Positions 10,931 to 27,730 are shown, counted from the stretch's first letter. The stretch: DNA of 64,000 bases from Burkholderiales bacterium (GCA_016000265.1 JAECRL010000006.1:124001-188000); one strand, 5' to 3'. The notes: generated by a model from the sequence alone, not told the origin. Numbers and translations: made by a program.

Positions 10931-11932
10931 ATGCGTTTGACCGACCCCCGTTCCCCCTGCGCCCCCCGTGCCCTGACCCTGGCCGCCGCAGCCCTGGCCT
11001 TGAGCGCGCCGAGCCTGGCGCAAGCCCAGGCCGCCACCCACACCGTCGTCGACGCCACCTTCGCCTGCCAGCAGACCACCTGCGACGCCGAGATGTGGCT
11101 GCCCCCCGCCCGCGCCGATGGCAAGCGCCCGCCCGTCATCCTCATGGCCCACGGCTTCGGCGGCCTCAAGGACTGGGGCCTCAAGCCCTTCGCCGAGCGC
11201 TTCGTCCAAGCCGGCTTCGCCGTGGTCCGCTTCGACTACCGCGGCTTCGGCAAGAGCGGCGGTCAACCCCGCCGCGTGGTCGACGGCAAGCAACACGTCA
11301 AGGATTGGGTGGCTGCCATCGACGCCATCGGCAAGCGCAGCGACGTCGACGGCCAGCGACTCGCCATCTGGGGCACCTCCTACAGTGGCGGCCAGGTGCT
11401 GGTGGCCGCGGCCGAGCGCCCCCTTGCCGTCAAGGCCGTCAGCGCCCAGGTGCCTTTCGTCAGTGGCCTCTCCAGCGGCCTGAAGTACCCCATCAAGTAC
11501 CAGCCCCTGGCCACCTGGTACGCCCTGCGCGACCTGCTGCGGGCCGACAACGAAGAGCCGGTGTACGTGCCCACCATCGCCCCGAACGCCTTCGCGGCCC
11601 TGATCTGCGACGAGTGCAACGAGGGCTACAAAAAGCTCGTGCCCCCCGGCCAGGAAGACCAGAACAAGGTCGCCGCCCGCGTCTTCATGACCCTGCCGTT
11701 CTGGTTCCCGGGCGACAGCGCCCCCCAGGTCAAGGCCCCCACGCTGGTGGTCGCCGCCGAGAAGGACGGCCTCATCCCCGTGGCCAAGGTGCGCGAGGTC
11801 GCCGCTTCGCTGCCGCAGGGCGAGTACGTCGAACTCAAGGGCGCCGACCACTTCTCGCCGTATGCCGGCCCGGCCTTCGAGCAGGTGGTGGCCCGCCAGA
11901 CCGCGTTCTTCGTCAAGCACCTCAAGCCCTGA
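10931..11932 (+). CDS. Secreted alpha/beta hydrolase (CocE/acyl-peptidase-like)
   Basis: Signal peptide; PPVILMAHGFGGLKDWG...FDYRGFGKSGG...IWGTSYSGG nucleophile elbow; LKGADHFSPY. Confidence 0.88.
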   Translation: MRLTDPRSPCAPRALTLAAAALALSAPSLAQAQAATHTVVDATFACQQTTCDAEMWLPPARADGKRPPVILMAHGFGGLKDWGLKPFAERFVQAGFAVVRFDYRGFGKSGGQPRRVVDGKQHVKDWVAAIDAIGKRSDVDGQRLAIWGTSYSGGQVLVAAAERPLAVKAVSAQVPFVSGLSSGLKYPIKYQPLATWYALRDLLRADNEEPVYVPTIAPNAFAALICDECNEGYKKLVPPGQEDQNKVAARVFMTLPFWFPGDSAPQVKAPTLVVAAEKDGLIPVAKVREVAASLPQGEYVELKGADHFSPYAGPAFEQVVARQTAFFVKHLKP

Positions 11933-11977
11933 TCGGCACTCGGGACGTATGATGGTCGATTGACCTGATTGCGCCCG

Positions 11978-14938
<2,961 letters not shown>

Positions 14939-14956
14939 GGGGTCGGGCTCGCGGCT

Positions 14957-16507
14957 TCAGCTGCGCATGAAGCCCAGGTCGTGCACCGAGCTGCTGAACT
15001 GGTTGAGGTTGGGCAGCATGCCGGGCAACACGGCGGCGTCCACGCCCATCCAGCGGCCCAGGGTGTAGGCGAACTGATCGACCGAGGTGGTCGGCAGCAA
15101 CACCCCGCGGTGGATCTCGCCCGTCGGTGAGGTCGTGCTGTATTGCGGGAAGGTGCCGTACACCTCGGTGCCCCGCACGGCCCCGCCCACCACGAAGTGG
15201 TGCGCGCCCCAGCCGTGGTCGGTGCCGTCGCCGTTGGTGCTGAAGGTGCGACCGAAGTCAGACGCCGTGAACGTCGTCACCTGGCTGCTGCGCTCGCTGC
15301 CCAGCACGCGGTAGAAGTAGTCGATGGCGTGGTCCACCTGGGCGAGGCGCTCGGCCTGGTCGCGCACCTGGTTGTCGTGCGTGTCGAAGCCACCCAGGTT
15401 GACCATGAAGAACTGCCGCCCCATGCCCAGGTTGGCCGTGCGGTTCGTCTCGATCAGCCGGGCCACCATCTGCAGCTGCAGGGCCAGCTGGTTGAACTTC
15501 AGCGTGCCATCGGTCGGGCTGGTGTACTTGAGCAGCGGGTCGTCATAGACGTTGAGCACGCCCGTGGTGCTCCACGGTGCCAGGCCCAGGGCGGGCAGGC
15601 TGCTGCCCAGCAGGCTGTTGGCCAGCAGCGCCCGGTTGACCAGGCTGCCGTGGTCGGCGGCCAGCGGGTTGAGCAACTCGCCGGGGCTGCTGCCCTGGTC
15701 CAGCTGCTGAACCATGATGCTGGCCATCGCGTTCTGCAAGGCGACCTGGCCGTAGATGCGCCCGTTGGTGCCCAGCGCCTGGATGCTGGTCGTGCTGCTC
15801 TGGTAGGGCAGCACCGCGTTGCCCGCCAGCCAGACCGAGGCCTGGGTGGGCGTCATGCAGGTGAACATGCGCTGGATGACGTCGGCTTCCTGAGTCGTGC
15901 GCCCCACGCCGTTGCGCGCGCGCAGGGTGTCGCCCATCAGGCCGGCCCAGCCGACCGAGGCCCCTTCGGGCTTGAACGACATCCAGGTGGACTGCTGGTC
16001 GTTGTGCGAGAACAGCTTGACCGGCTTGCTCGCCGTGGCGCTGTCGTAGTCGGTCTTGGTGGTCGGGCGGGTGAGCGGGCCGACGTTGGCCAGGACCGCC
16101 GCCTGGCCGTTGCGGTAGAGGTCGGCCACCCGGGTGAGCGCCGGGTGCAGGGCGAACTGGCGGCCCGTGTGCACCGCACGACCCGCGTGCGGGATGCTCA
16201 GCACCCCGCCCAGGCGCTCTGGCGCGCTGGCCGAGGCGGCGGGGTCGGGGGCCGTGCCCGGCGCCATCAGCGCGATGCCGGTGCTGCCATCGGTGGGGCG
16301 GCGCGCGGCGAGGTAGTCGGTCCAAGAAGGGGTGTCCGTGGCCAGCACCGTGTTGAAGGCGTCGTTGCCACCGCTCAGGAAGAGGCACACCAGCGCCTTG
16401 TAGTCGGTGGCGCTCTGGGCCGAGGCCCGCGTGATGGCGCCCAGGCTCAGGCCCACCGCCGACATGGCCGCCGAGCGCTGCAGGAAGTTGCGTCGAGACA
16501 GGTTCAT
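14957..16507 (-). CDS. DUF1501 domain-containing protein (predicted Tat substrate)
   Basis: [30 protein letters not shown] Tat signal; [14 protein letters not shown]...[11 protein letters not shown]...[15 protein letters not shown]. Confidence 0.9.
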   Translation of the reverse strand: MNLSRRNFLQRSAAMSAVGLSLGAITRASAQSATDYKALVCLFLSGGNDAFNTVLATDTPSWTDYLAARRPTDGSTGIALMAPGTAPDPAASASAPERLGGVLSIPHAGRAVHTGRQFALHPALTRVADLYRNGQAAVLANVGPLTRPTTKTDYDSATASKPVKLFSHNDQQSTWMSFKPEGASVGWAGLMGDTLRARNGVGRTTQEADVIQRMFTCMTPTQASVWLAGNAVLPYQSSTTSIQALGTNGRIYGQVALQNAMASIMVQQLDQGSSPGELLNPLAADHGSLVNRALLANSLLGSSLPALGLAPWSTTGVLNVYDDPLLKYTSPTDGTLKFNQLALQLQMVARLIETNRTANLGMGRQFFMVNLGGFDTHDNQVRDQAERLAQVDHAIDYFYRVLGSERSSQVTTFTASDFGRTFSTNGDGTDHGWGAHHFVVGGAVRGTEVYGTFPQYSTTSPTGEIHRGVLLPTTSVDQFAYTLGRWMGVDAAVLPGMLPNLNQFSSSVHDLGFMRS

Positions 16508-16526
16508 GGCTGTTTCCTTCGGGCGC

Positions 16527-18299
16527 TCACTGCTGGATGAGGAAGCTGGGCGACACGCTGACCATCAGGATGGCGGCCTGGATGCGCTGGCGCTTTTGCT
16601 TGTCCGACGTGCTGGGCATGGCGGTGATGGCCGCGATGGCCGTCTGCCGCGTGCTGGCCGGCAGGGTGCGGCCCATCAGGCGCATGGAGATGGCGTCCAC
16701 CAGGGCTTCGGGCGTCAGGGCCTGGGGCATCCAGCCGCTGAGGTCGAACTGGATGTCGCGCCGTTTGGTCTTGGCGTTCCACTCGCCCCAGCCGTACTCC
16801 AGGATGTCGGTGAGGAAGTTGGCGTAGCCCAGCACCGAGGTCTCGCTGGTGATCTGCATCTCGGGCGCCACCAGCCGCGCCGCGTCGGTGGCCGTGCCCT
16901 TCGGCGGGGTGTAGCCCGGTCGGAAGAAGTTGAACACGGAGGGGGAGCGCATGGGCGTCTGGCCCAGGGTGGTGGCCGCGTCACCCGATTCGATCGACTG
17001 GTAGAACGGGATGCTGCCGCCGTCGCGCAGGCGGTCGCTGGTGTGGGGCACGCTGCGCAGCAGGTGGCTCAGGCGCAGCAGGGGCTCGCGCAGCTTGCCG
17101 AAGTGGGCGTCGGCCACGCTGCCACTGTTGCGGGTGCGCCGGGCCTCGTCGTGCATCAGGATGGCCTTGACGACCTCGGCGAGGTTGCCCCCGCTGTTGC
17201 GAAAGGTCTGCGTGACGGCCGTGACATAGGCGTCGCTCGGGTTGCTGGTGACCAGGCGCTGGATGAGCTGGCGGCTGATGAAGGGCGCGGTGTTGGGGTG
17301 GTTGGCCAGGGTGTCGAGGGCGACCCTCAGGCTGGCCCGCGGGTCGGCTGTGGCCTGGGCCGGGATGGTCACGCCCAGGAACTGTTTGATGCCCGGTTCG
17401 TGCTCGCTGGCGTAGCCCTGCATGGGCGTGATGTCCTGGCTGTCGTCGGTGCACTCCGAGTTGCGCCAGAAGCACTTCCATTCGGCCACGCCAGCCTTGG
17501 AGGCCGGGCGAGCCCAGCTGAAGCCGGTGAAGACGCGCGCCAGTCCCTTGATGTCGTTGCCGTTGTAGGACTCGGCGAACTTGCCGTTGACCAGCTTGGG
17601 CTGGCCCGCGTCGTTGAGCTCGTACAGGCCGATGGAGAACAGCTGCATGACCTCGCGGGCGAAGTTCTCGTCTGGCAGGCGGCCCTTGCCATCGGCCTTT
17701 CGGTTGCTCATGTGCGAGAGGTACAGGCCCATGGCCGGGTGCAGGGCCACGGCCTCCAGCAGGTCTCGGTAGCGCCCGCCGGCGTGGGCGCTCAGCGTGT
17801 CCATGTAGCTGGCCACCATCTGGGCGTTGCCCAGGGTCAGCGTGGACACCACGAAGATCTCCGACAGCGCGAAAGCCACGCGGTGGCGCAGTTGCGCGTC
17901 GCTGGTGAGGGCGCGCGTCCACCAGCTGTAGACGATGTCTTCGCTGCGGGTGCCCGTGGTGCGCATCACCGAGGCGCTGAAGCGGATGGCGTCCAGGTGG
18001 CTGGGGCCCGGGTCGCGCTGCCACTGCTCGTTGATCCAGGCGTCATAGCCCAGGGCTTTGACGTTGCCGATGTCGGTGGGGCTGGGTCCGAATGTGGACT
18101 GGGTCAGGAAGCGGTGGGCTTCGGTGTCGTTGCGCGGGCGGGCGGCGGCCTGTACGCGGTCTTCGTCAGACGGGTCGCTGCCGCCACCGCAGGCCGTCAG
18201 GGCCAGCACGACGGCCAGGCTCAGTGAGATGGCGCGCCACCACCTCGACTGCGTCGAAGCGCGCGGCGGCGGGGCGGACAGGGGCGCGGCGTGGTTCAT
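16527..18299 (-). CDS. DUF1800 domain-containing lipoprotein
   Basis: Lipobox-like VVLALTACGGGSD; AHRFLTQSTFGPSPTDI...DENFAREVMQLFSIGLYELN. ATG at 18299 preferred to the longer ORF. Confidence 0.9.
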   Translation of the reverse strand: MNHAAPLSAPPPRASTQSRWWRAISLSLAVVLALTACGGGSDPSDEDRVQAAARPRNDTEAHRFLTQSTFGPSPTDIGNVKALGYDAWINEQWQRDPGPSHLDAIRFSASVMRTTGTRSEDIVYSWWTRALTSDAQLRHRVAFALSEIFVVSTLTLGNAQMVASYMDTLSAHAGGRYRDLLEAVALHPAMGLYLSHMSNRKADGKGRLPDENFAREVMQLFSIGLYELNDAGQPKLVNGKFAESYNGNDIKGLARVFTGFSWARPASKAGVAEWKCFWRNSECTDDSQDITPMQGYASEHEPGIKQFLGVTIPAQATADPRASLRVALDTLANHPNTAPFISRQLIQRLVTSNPSDAYVTAVTQTFRNSGGNLAEVVKAILMHDEARRTRNSGSVADAHFGKLREPLLRLSHLLRSVPHTSDRLRDGGSIPFYQSIESGDAATTLGQTPMRSPSVFNFFRPGYTPPKGTATDAARLVAPEMQITSETSVLGYANFLTDILEYGWGEWNAKTKRRDIQFDLSGWMPQALTPEALVDAISMRLMGRTLPASTRQTAIAAITAMPSTSDKQKRQRIQAAILMVSVSPSFLIQQ

Positions 18300-18476
18300 G
18301 GCGGACTCGTCTGGAAGGGCGGGCCGCCGGAGGTGGCTGGGGCTCGCGATGCACGCCAATGTGCCATTTACCCCACAGCCGAGCTGCTGCCAGATCGCCT
18401 CATCTGTAAGCAGCGGAAACCACCGGCGCAGCAACGGGGCCCAAGCGCGACAAGTGTCACGCCTGGGGCTTCGGGT

Positions 18477-21284
<2,808 letters not shown>

Positions 21285-21439
21285 CCCGCCATTTTAAGAG
21301 AGCGAGCCCGTTGATCGGGGGGGCCGCGACACGAAAGTCAGCTCGGTGCGGGCCCCAACGTGAAGGGGCCCGGCGCTTGTGGCGCGGGGCCCCGTGAGAG
21401 CTGTCAGGCCCGTCGGGTCAGGCGGGCCGCAGCATTGCC

Positions 21440-21676
21440 TCAAGCCTTCAGCAGCGCGTACAGCTCGTCTTTCAGGGTGACGCGCTGCAATTTCTTCTGT
21501 TCGATTTCCACCGACGAAGCGTGTTCGACGCCGGTTTCCATGCGCACGATGGCCTTGTCCAGGTCCTCGTACTCGCGCTCCAGTCGCGCGAAGTGCGTGT
21601 TCGAGGTCTTCAGCGCGTGGATCCGGTCCTTCAGTTCGGGGAAGTCTTTGGCCAGCGGGTGGTGGTCTTGAATCAT
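21440..21676 (-). CDS. YdcH family protein (DUF465)
   Basis: MIQDHHPLAKDFPELKDRIHALKTSNTHFARLEREYEDLDKAI. Confidence 0.85.
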   Translation of the reverse strand: MIQDHHPLAKDFPELKDRIHALKTSNTHFARLEREYEDLDKAIVRMETGVEHASSVEIEQKKLQRVTLKDELYALLKA

Positions 21677-21754
21677 GCGCGCTCCTCTTGGTTCGATCGG
21701 GTTGTTCCTTGACTTCATCTTGGTCCCCCCGAGCGCCAACGGCCTTGCGTCAGA

Positions 21755-22858
21755 TCAAGGCTGAGGCCGGTTCAGGAACACCTTCTCGATGTCCAGCGTG
21801 TTGCGCTGGCCGATGTCGTCGCGGTGATCTCTCAGCCACCGTTCTGCGGCCTCGCGGCCCAGGCGATGCAGTTGCGTCAGGAAGGGCCAGTCGGTGTTGA
21901 ACTTGGTCGAGGCGTTGAAGCCGGCCAGGCCCTCGTCGTCGGCCACCATGTGCATGCGCAGCCCCTTGTAGCGACCGGGCTCCAGCTTGTTGTCCTTGAG
22001 CAGGCGCTGCACGAAGGCGATGGCGCGCATCTCACCGATCAGGCTGGCGTTGAACGTGATCTCGCTGAGGCGGTCCATGATGTCGACGCTGCGCATGGGC
22101 GTGCCCTCGCGCTGCAGCGGGTTCAAGCGCACGAGCAGGATGTCTTCCAGCTCGGTTCGGTAGATCAGCGGGTACAGCGCCGGGTTGCCGGTGTAGCCCC
22201 CATCCCAGAAGGGCTCGCCGTCGATCTCGACCGACTGAAACAGGAAGGGCAGGCAGGCCGAGGCCATCAGCGCGTCCAGGCTCAGCGCCTCGGCCGTGAA
22301 GACCCGCGCCTGCCCGGTGCGAACCGACGTCGCCGTGACGAACAGCGGGATGCCGCAACGGGCGCAACCGGTGTGAAGGGCGTCAACCTGGACGTGCTTT
22401 TGCAGCACGTCCCGCAAGGGGTTGAGGTTCAAGGGGTTGACCTGGTAGGGGCTCCAGGCGCGCATCAGCAGGCCCGTCCACTGCATCAGCGAGGCGGTGG
22501 TGAAGCCCCAGGGCGCCGTCACCAGGTCCAGGGCGGGGGCGTTGACCGGGCTGAACAGCGAGCCGTGGTGGCTGACGTCCTGCCAGAAATCGCGCAGGGC
22601 CAGCTGAGCGTGGCGCCGCGCCTCGCCCACGCCGCCTTGTGCGTGCCCGTTGACGTAGCCCGACAGCGCCACGGCCGCGTTCAAGGCCCCGGCGCTCGTG
22701 CCGGACAGGCCCGCGATGTCGATGCCGTCGTCGTCCAGCAAGCGGTCGAGCACGCCCCAGGTGAAGGCGCCGTGCGAGCCGCCGCCCTGCAGCGCGAGGT
22801 TCAGCCGTGGCCGGGTGTCAGTGCGGGTGCGGGTGCGGTGGTTGGGTGTCGTCGGCAT
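21755..22858 (-). CDS. Patatin-like phospholipase family protein
   Basis: LALQGGGSHGAFTWGVLDRLL...GLSGTSAGALNAA (GxSxG) ...FWDGGYTGNP (DGG). Confidence 0.93.
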   Translation of the reverse strand: MPTTPNHRTRTRTDTRPRLNLALQGGGSHGAFTWGVLDRLLDDDGIDIAGLSGTSAGALNAAVALSGYVNGHAQGGVGEARRHAQLALRDFWQDVSHHGSLFSPVNAPALDLVTAPWGFTTASLMQWTGLLMRAWSPYQVNPLNLNPLRDVLQKHVQVDALHTGCARCGIPLFVTATSVRTGQARVFTAEALSLDALMASACLPFLFQSVEIDGEPFWDGGYTGNPALYPLIYRTELEDILLVRLNPLQREGTPMRSVDIMDRLSEITFNASLIGEMRAIAFVQRLLKDNKLEPGRYKGLRMHMVADDEGLAGFNASTKFNTDWPFLTQLHRLGREAAERWLRDHRDDIGQRNTLDIEKVFLNRPQP

Positions 22859-22939
22859 GACCCCAGTCTAGGTGAATGGCTGCGATGGCGCGGATTCAGC
22901 CTCCCGCTTCGGAGGGATGAAAATAGTTGGGCAATTCAC

Positions 22940-22955
22940 TGTACAAACATCCAGT
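22940..22955. promoter_or_regulatory. LexA/SOS-type box upstream of recA
   Basis: CTGTACAAACATCCAG against CTG-N10-CAG; overlaps the -35 position relative to CATAAT at 22963-22968. Confidence 0.7.
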
Positions 22956-23029
22956 CTTTGCCATAATCGCCGCATCTGATCAACCACCTCGATCACCTTT
23001 CAGACAGGCCCCGAGCCGGAGAGACATCC

Positions 23030-24091
23030 ATGGAAGCCACCGCGAAGTCCAACCTCAGCACCGAAAAGGCCAAGGCCCTGCAGGCCGCCCTGGCCCAGAT
23101 TGAAAAGCAGTTCGGCAAGGGCTCGATCATGCGCCTGGGTGAGGGTGAGGTCGTGGAAGACATCCAGGTCGTGTCCACCGGCTCCCTGGGTCTGGACGTC
23201 GCCCTGGGCGTGGGCGGCCTGCCCCGCGGCCGCGTCATCGAAATCTACGGCCCGGAGTCTTCCGGCAAGACCACGTTGACCCTGCAGGTCGTCTCCGAAA
23301 TGCAGAAGCTCGGTGGCGTCTGCGCCTTCATCGACGCCGAACACGCCCTCGACGCTCAATACGCGCAGAAGCTCGGCGTCAACCTGCAGGACCTGCTGAT
23401 CTCCCAGCCTGACACCGGTGAGCAAGCCCTCGAAATCGTCGACGCCCTGGTGCGTTCCGGCTCCGTGGACCTGATCGTGGTGGACTCCGTGGCCGCCCTG
23501 ACCCCCAAAGCCGAGCTCGAAGGTGAAATGGGCGACTCCTTGCCGGGCTTGCAGGCGCGCCTGATGAGCCAGGCCCTGCGCAAGCTGACGGCCACCATCA
23601 AGAAGACCAACTGCACGGTCATCTTCATCAACCAGATCCGCATGAAGATCGGCGTGATGTTCGGCTCGCCCGAGACCACCACCGGCGGCAACGCCTTGAA
23701 GTTCTACGCCTCCGTCCGCCTGGACATCCGCCGCACCGGCTCCATCAAGAAGGGCGACGAGGTCATTGGCAACGAAACCAAGGTCAAGGTCGTCAAGAAC
23801 AAGGTGTCGCCCCCATTCAAGACGGCCGAGTTCGACATCCTCTACGGCGAGGGCATCAGCCGCGAGGGCGAAATCGTCGACCTGGGCGTGACCGCCAAAA
23901 TTGTCGACAAGTCCGGTGCCTGGTACGCCTACAACGGCGAGAAAATCGGCCAAGGCAAGGACAACTCGCGTGAATTCCTGCGCGAGAACCCCGACCTGGC
24001 CCGCGAAATCGAGAACAAGATTCGCGACTCCCTGGGTGTGGCCCAGCGCCCGGCCGGCTCCAACCGCCCCGAGGTGAGCGACGAGGCCTGA
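23030..24091 (+). CDS. recA: Recombinase A
   Basis: [64 protein letters not shown]. Confidence 0.99.
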   Translation: MEATAKSNLSTEKAKALQAALAQIEKQFGKGSIMRLGEGEVVEDIQVVSTGSLGLDVALGVGGLPRGRVIEIYGPESSGKTTLTLQVVSEMQKLGGVCAFIDAEHALDAQYAQKLGVNLQDLLISQPDTGEQALEIVDALVRSGSVDLIVVDSVAALTPKAELEGEMGDSLPGLQARLMSQALRKLTATIKKTNCTVIFINQIRMKIGVMFGSPETTTGGNALKFYASVRLDIRRTGSIKKGDEVIGNETKVKVVKNKVSPPFKTAEFDILYGEGISREGEIVDLGVTAKIVDKSGAWYAYNGEKIGQGKDNSREFLRENPDLAREIENKIRDSLGVAQRPAGSNRPEVSDEA

Positions 24092-24161
24092 CGGACACCC
24101 CTCGCCTTTGTTCCTCGCCATCACCCGCGCGCGGCCGGTGACCTGAACCAGCGAGCTTGAC

Positions 24162-24683
24162 ATGCAAGAAGACGATGACCACCCCGGTGGCGCCGATGGT
24201 CAGCCGGAGGGGGTGCCCCCGCGCAAAGCCCGCCCTGGTTTGTCGCTCAAGGGCCGGGCGCTGAAATGCCTGTCCATGCGCGAGCACTCCCGGGTGGAGT
24301 TGCGCCGCAAGCTCGCGCCCCACGCCGAGTCGCCCGAGCAACTCGACGCCGTGCTGGATGAGCTCGAATCTCGCCGCTTCCTGTCGGCCGAGCGTTTCGC
24401 TGAGTCCATGGTTCATCGCAAGGCTGCTCGCTTCGGTGCGGCGCGCATCAAGGCCGAGTTGTCGCAGCACCAGCTGCCGCCCGACGTCGCCGAGGCGGTG
24501 GTGCGTTCTTTGCGGGACACCGAATTCGAGCGCGCGCACGCCCTGTGGGCGAAGCGCCATGGCGAGCTCCCGAGCGACCCCCAGGCGCACGCGCGTCAGG
24601 CCCGCTTCCTGGCGGCACGGGGGTTTTCCGGTGACGTCATCCGCCGCGTTCTCAAGGGCGAGGGGCCGGTCGAATCCGACTGA
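24162..24683 (+). CDS. recX: Recombination regulatory protein RecX
   Basis: LSLKGRALKCLSMREHSRVELRRKL...LDELESRRFLSAERFAESMVHRKAARFGAARIKAEL; directly downstream of recA. Confidence 0.94.
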   Translation: MQEDDDHPGGADGQPEGVPPRKARPGLSLKGRALKCLSMREHSRVELRRKLAPHAESPEQLDAVLDELESRRFLSAERFAESMVHRKAARFGAARIKAELSQHQLPPDVAEAVVRSLRDTEFERAHALWAKRHGELPSDPQAHARQARFLAARGFSGDVIRRVLKGEGPVESD

Positions 24684-24857
24684 TTGCCCCCCACTCCTCT
24701 GTGGAAACCCACCCTCTGACTGAGGGGGAGCGGTGCTATGCTGAATGCTGCAGTGCAACCCGGCCAACCCGGGAGGCTCGGCGCCCGCCTGCGCCTGATC
24801 GGCCCTGGCGGGTTTCGTCATGTTCGACCCGAACGCATCACACATTGCGAGATCCCC

Positions 24858-26018
24858 ATGAAGATTCATGAGTACCAAGGCAAAGAGATCCTGAGCCGAT
24901 TTGGCGTGCCGGTCCCAAGAGGCATCCCGGCGTTTTCCGTTGACGAAGCCGTGGCCGCGGCCGAAAAGCTCGGCGGCCCCGTGTGGGTGGTCAAGGCCCA
25001 GATCCATGCCGGTGGTCGCGGCAAGGGCGGTGGCGTGAAGGTGGCCAAGTCGCTGGATGACGTTCGCCGCCTGGCCAACGACATCCTGGGCATGCAGCTC
25101 AAGACCCACCAGACCGGCCCCGAAGGCCAGAAGGTCAACCGCCTCTACATCGAAGACGGCGCTGACATCCAAAAGGAATACTACGTGTCCGTGGTCACCG
25201 ACCGCGGCACCCAGAAGATTGCTTTCATCGCCTCCAGCGAAGGCGGCATGGACATCGAAGAAGTCGCCCACAGCACGCCCGAGAAGATCATCACCGTCTT
25301 CATCGACCCGCTGGCCGGCCTGACCGACGCGCAAGCCCAGCAGATCGCCGACGGCATCGGCATGCCGGCCGACTCGCAAGCCCAGGCCAAGGACATCTTC
25401 AAGAAGCTGTACCAGTGCTACATGGAAACCGACGCGTCGCTGGTTGAAATCAACCCGCTGAACCGCGACGGCAAGGGCAACGTCATCGCCCTGGACGCCA
25501 AGTTCAACTTCGACAGCAACGCGCTGTTCCGCCACCCCGAAATCGTGGCCTACCGCGACCTGGACGAAGAAGACCCGGCCGAAGTCGAAGCCTCCAAGTT
25601 CGACCTGGCCTACATCCAGCTCGACGGCAACATCGGCTGCCTGGTCAATGGCGCCGGCCTGGCCATGGCCACCATGGACACCATCAAGCTGTTCGGCGGC
25701 GAGCCGGCCAACTTCCTGGACGTCGGCGGTGGCGCCACCGCCGAGAAGGTCACCGAAGCCTTCAAGATCATGCTCAAGAGCCCCAAGGTCAAGGGCATCC
25801 TGGTCAACATCTTCGGCGGCATCATGAAATGCGACACCATCGCCGATGGCGTCATCACCGCCTGCAAGGCCGTGAACCTCAACGTGCCGCTGGTGGTGCG
25901 CATGAAAGGCACCAACGAAGACCTGGGCAAGAAGATGCTGGCGGACTCCGGTCTGCCCATCATCAGCGTCGACACGATGGCCGAAGCGGCCACCAAGATC
26001 GTCGCCGCCGTCAAGTAA
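24858..26018 (+). CDS. sucC: Succinate-CoA ligase, ADP-forming, beta subunit
   Basis: [31 protein letters not shown]...[21 protein letters not shown]. Confidence 0.98.
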   Translation: MKIHEYQGKEILSRFGVPVPRGIPAFSVDEAVAAAEKLGGPVWVVKAQIHAGGRGKGGGVKVAKSLDDVRRLANDILGMQLKTHQTGPEGQKVNRLYIEDGADIQKEYYVSVVTDRGTQKIAFIASSEGGMDIEEVAHSTPEKIITVFIDPLAGLTDAQAQQIADGIGMPADSQAQAKDIFKKLYQCYMETDASLVEINPLNRDGKGNVIALDAKFNFDSNALFRHPEIVAYRDLDEEDPAEVEASKFDLAYIQLDGNIGCLVNGAGLAMATMDTIKLFGGEPANFLDVGGGATAEKVTEAFKIMLKSPKVKGILVNIFGGIMKCDTIADGVITACKAVNLNVPLVVRMKGTNEDLGKKMLADSGLPIISVDTMAEAATKIVAAVK

Positions 26019-26038
26019 CGCCCCAGGAAAGAACCATC

Positions 26039-26932
26039 ATGAGCATCCTCATCAACAAGGACACCAAGGTCATCACCCAGGGCATCACGGGCAAGACCGG
26101 TCAGTTCCACACCCTCGGTTGCCAGGCCTATGCCAATGGCAAGAACGCTTTCGTGGCGGGCGTGAACCCCAAGAAGGCTGGCGAGAAGTTCTCGGACATC
26201 CCCATCTACGCCTCCGTGAAGGAAGCATCGCAGCAAACCGGCGCCACCGTGTCGGTGATCTATGTGCCGCCCGCCGGTGCCGCTGACGCGATCTGGGAAG
26301 CCGTCGAGGCCGACCTGGAACTGGTCATCGCCATCACCGAAGGCATCCCCGTGCGCGACATGTTGATGGTGCGCAACAAGATGAAGGCCAAGGAAGCGGC
26401 CGGCGGCAAGAAGACGCTGCTGCTGGGCCCCAACTGCCCCGGCCTGATCACGCCCGAAGAGATCAAGATCGGCATCATGCCCGGTCACATCCACCGCAAG
26501 GGCCGCATCGGCGTGGTTTCGCGCTCCGGCACGCTGACCTACGAAGCCGTGGCGCAGCTGACCGAACTCGGCCTGGGCCAGTCCAGCGCCGTGGGCATCG
26601 GCGGTGACCCGATCAACGGCCTGAAGCACATCGACGTGATGCGTGCCTTCAATGACGATCCCGAGACCGACGCCGTCATCATGATCGGCGAGATCGGCGG
26701 CCCGGACGAAGCCGAAGCCGCTCAATGGTGCAAGGACAACATGAAGAAGCCCATCGTCGGCTTCATCGCCGGTGTCACAGCGCCCCCGGGCAAGCGCATG
26801 GGCCACGCCGGTGCGCTGATTTCCGGTGGAGCCGACACGGCCGACGCCAAGCTGGCCATCATGGAAGAGTGCGGCTTCAAGGTCACGCGCAACCCGTCCG
26901 AGATGGGGCGCATCCTGAAGTCCCTGATCTGA
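26039..26932 (+). CDS. sucD: Succinate-CoA ligase, alpha subunit
   Basis: [34 protein letters not shown]...[20 protein letters not shown]...[10 protein letters not shown]. Confidence 0.98.
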   Translation: MSILINKDTKVITQGITGKTGQFHTLGCQAYANGKNAFVAGVNPKKAGEKFSDIPIYASVKEASQQTGATVSVIYVPPAGAADAIWEAVEADLELVIAITEGIPVRDMLMVRNKMKAKEAAGGKKTLLLGPNCPGLITPEEIKIGIMPGHIHRKGRIGVVSRSGTLTYEAVAQLTELGLGQSSAVGIGGDPINGLKHIDVMRAFNDDPETDAVIMIGEIGGPDEAEAAQWCKDNMKKPIVGFIAGVTAPPGKRMGHAGALISGGADTADAKLAIMEECGFKVTRNPSEMGRILKSLI

Positions 26933-26992
26933 TCTGATCGCCTCCTGACGCGGGCGCGAACCGGATTCGCGCTCGCCCATCAGCCTCAACCC

Positions 26993-27026
26993 ATCAGCCC
27001 CTACACTCAGGGGCTGATTTCTTTTT
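26993..27026 (+). terminator. Rho-independent terminator after sucCD, abutting the TerC-family start
   Basis: ATCAGCCCC-TACACTCA-GGGGCTGAT followed by TTCTTTTT: 9-bp perfect stem and U-rich tract. Confidence 0.88.
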
Positions 27027-27031
27027 CGCAC

Positions 27032-27730
27032 ATGGACGCCTTCCTCACCCCCGAGTTCTGGCTCGCAGTCGGCCAGATCATCATGATCGACATCCTGCTG
27101 GGCGGCGACAACGCCATCGTCATCGCCCTGGCTTGCCGCAACCTGCCGCCTGACCTGCGCCGCAAAGGCATCTTGTGGGGCACCGCAGGCGCCATCGTGC
27201 TGCGCGTCATCCTCATCTTCTTCGCGATGTCGCTGCTGGCCCTGCCGTACCTCAAGCTGGTGGGTGCGGCCCTGCTGCTGTGGATCGGCGTCAAGCTGCT
27301 GGTTCCGGAAGACGACGGACATGGCGACCTCAAGGCCAGCGACAAGCTGCTGGGCGCCATCAAGACCATCATCGTGGCTGACTTCGTCATGAGCGTGGAC
27401 AACGTCATCGGCATCGCGGGCGCCGCGCAGAGCGCAGGCAACGAAGGCCATCAAATGCCCCTGGTCATCTTCGGCCTGCTCGTCAGCATCCCCATCATCG
27501 TGTGGGGCAGCGGCCTGGTCCTCAAGCTGATGGATCGCTTCCCCCTCATCATCGTGGCGGGCGGGGCCCTGTTGGGCTGGATCGCCGGCACCCTGGCGGT
27601 CAGCGACCCGGCCATCGTGCACGTCGTGCCGCAAGGCGAGTCGGTTCGCTACCTGGCGGGCGGCTTGGGCGCCTTGCTGGTGGTGGCGGTGGGCAAGGCC
27701 CTGGCGGCGCGCGCGCCCGCGGCCAGCTGA
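27032..27730 (+). CDS. TerC family integral membrane protein (YjbE-like)
   Basis: IDILLGGDNAIVIALACRNLPPDLRRKGILWGTAGAIVLRVIL...ADFVMSVDNVIGIAGAA. Confidence 0.93.
   Translation: MDAFLTPEFWLAVGQIIMIDILLGGDNAIVIALACRNLPPDLRRKGILWGTAGAIVLRVILIFFAMSLLALPYLKLVGAALLLWIGVKLLVPEDDGHGDLKASDKLLGAIKTIIVADFVMSVDNVIGIAGAAQSAGNEGHQMPLVIFGLLVSIPIIVWGSGLVLKLMDRFPLIIVAGGALLGWIAGTLAVSDPAIVHVVPQGESVRYLAGGLGALLVVAVGKALAARAPAAS

Noticed and set aside
21342-21400. GGGGCCC-type hairpins between metH and the ydcH-like gene
   Set aside because: Strong GC inverted repeats but no T-tract; cannot distinguish a terminator from chance structure.
21285-21440. Possible cobalamin riboswitch upstream of metH
   Set aside because: No B12-box-like conserved core recognised in either orientation; the region is GC-rich with generic hairpins only.
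26933-27031. yybP-ykoY Mn riboswitch upstream of the TerC-family gene
   Set aside because: Terminator present but the conserved aptamer core was not recognised by eye; a covariance-model search would be decisive.
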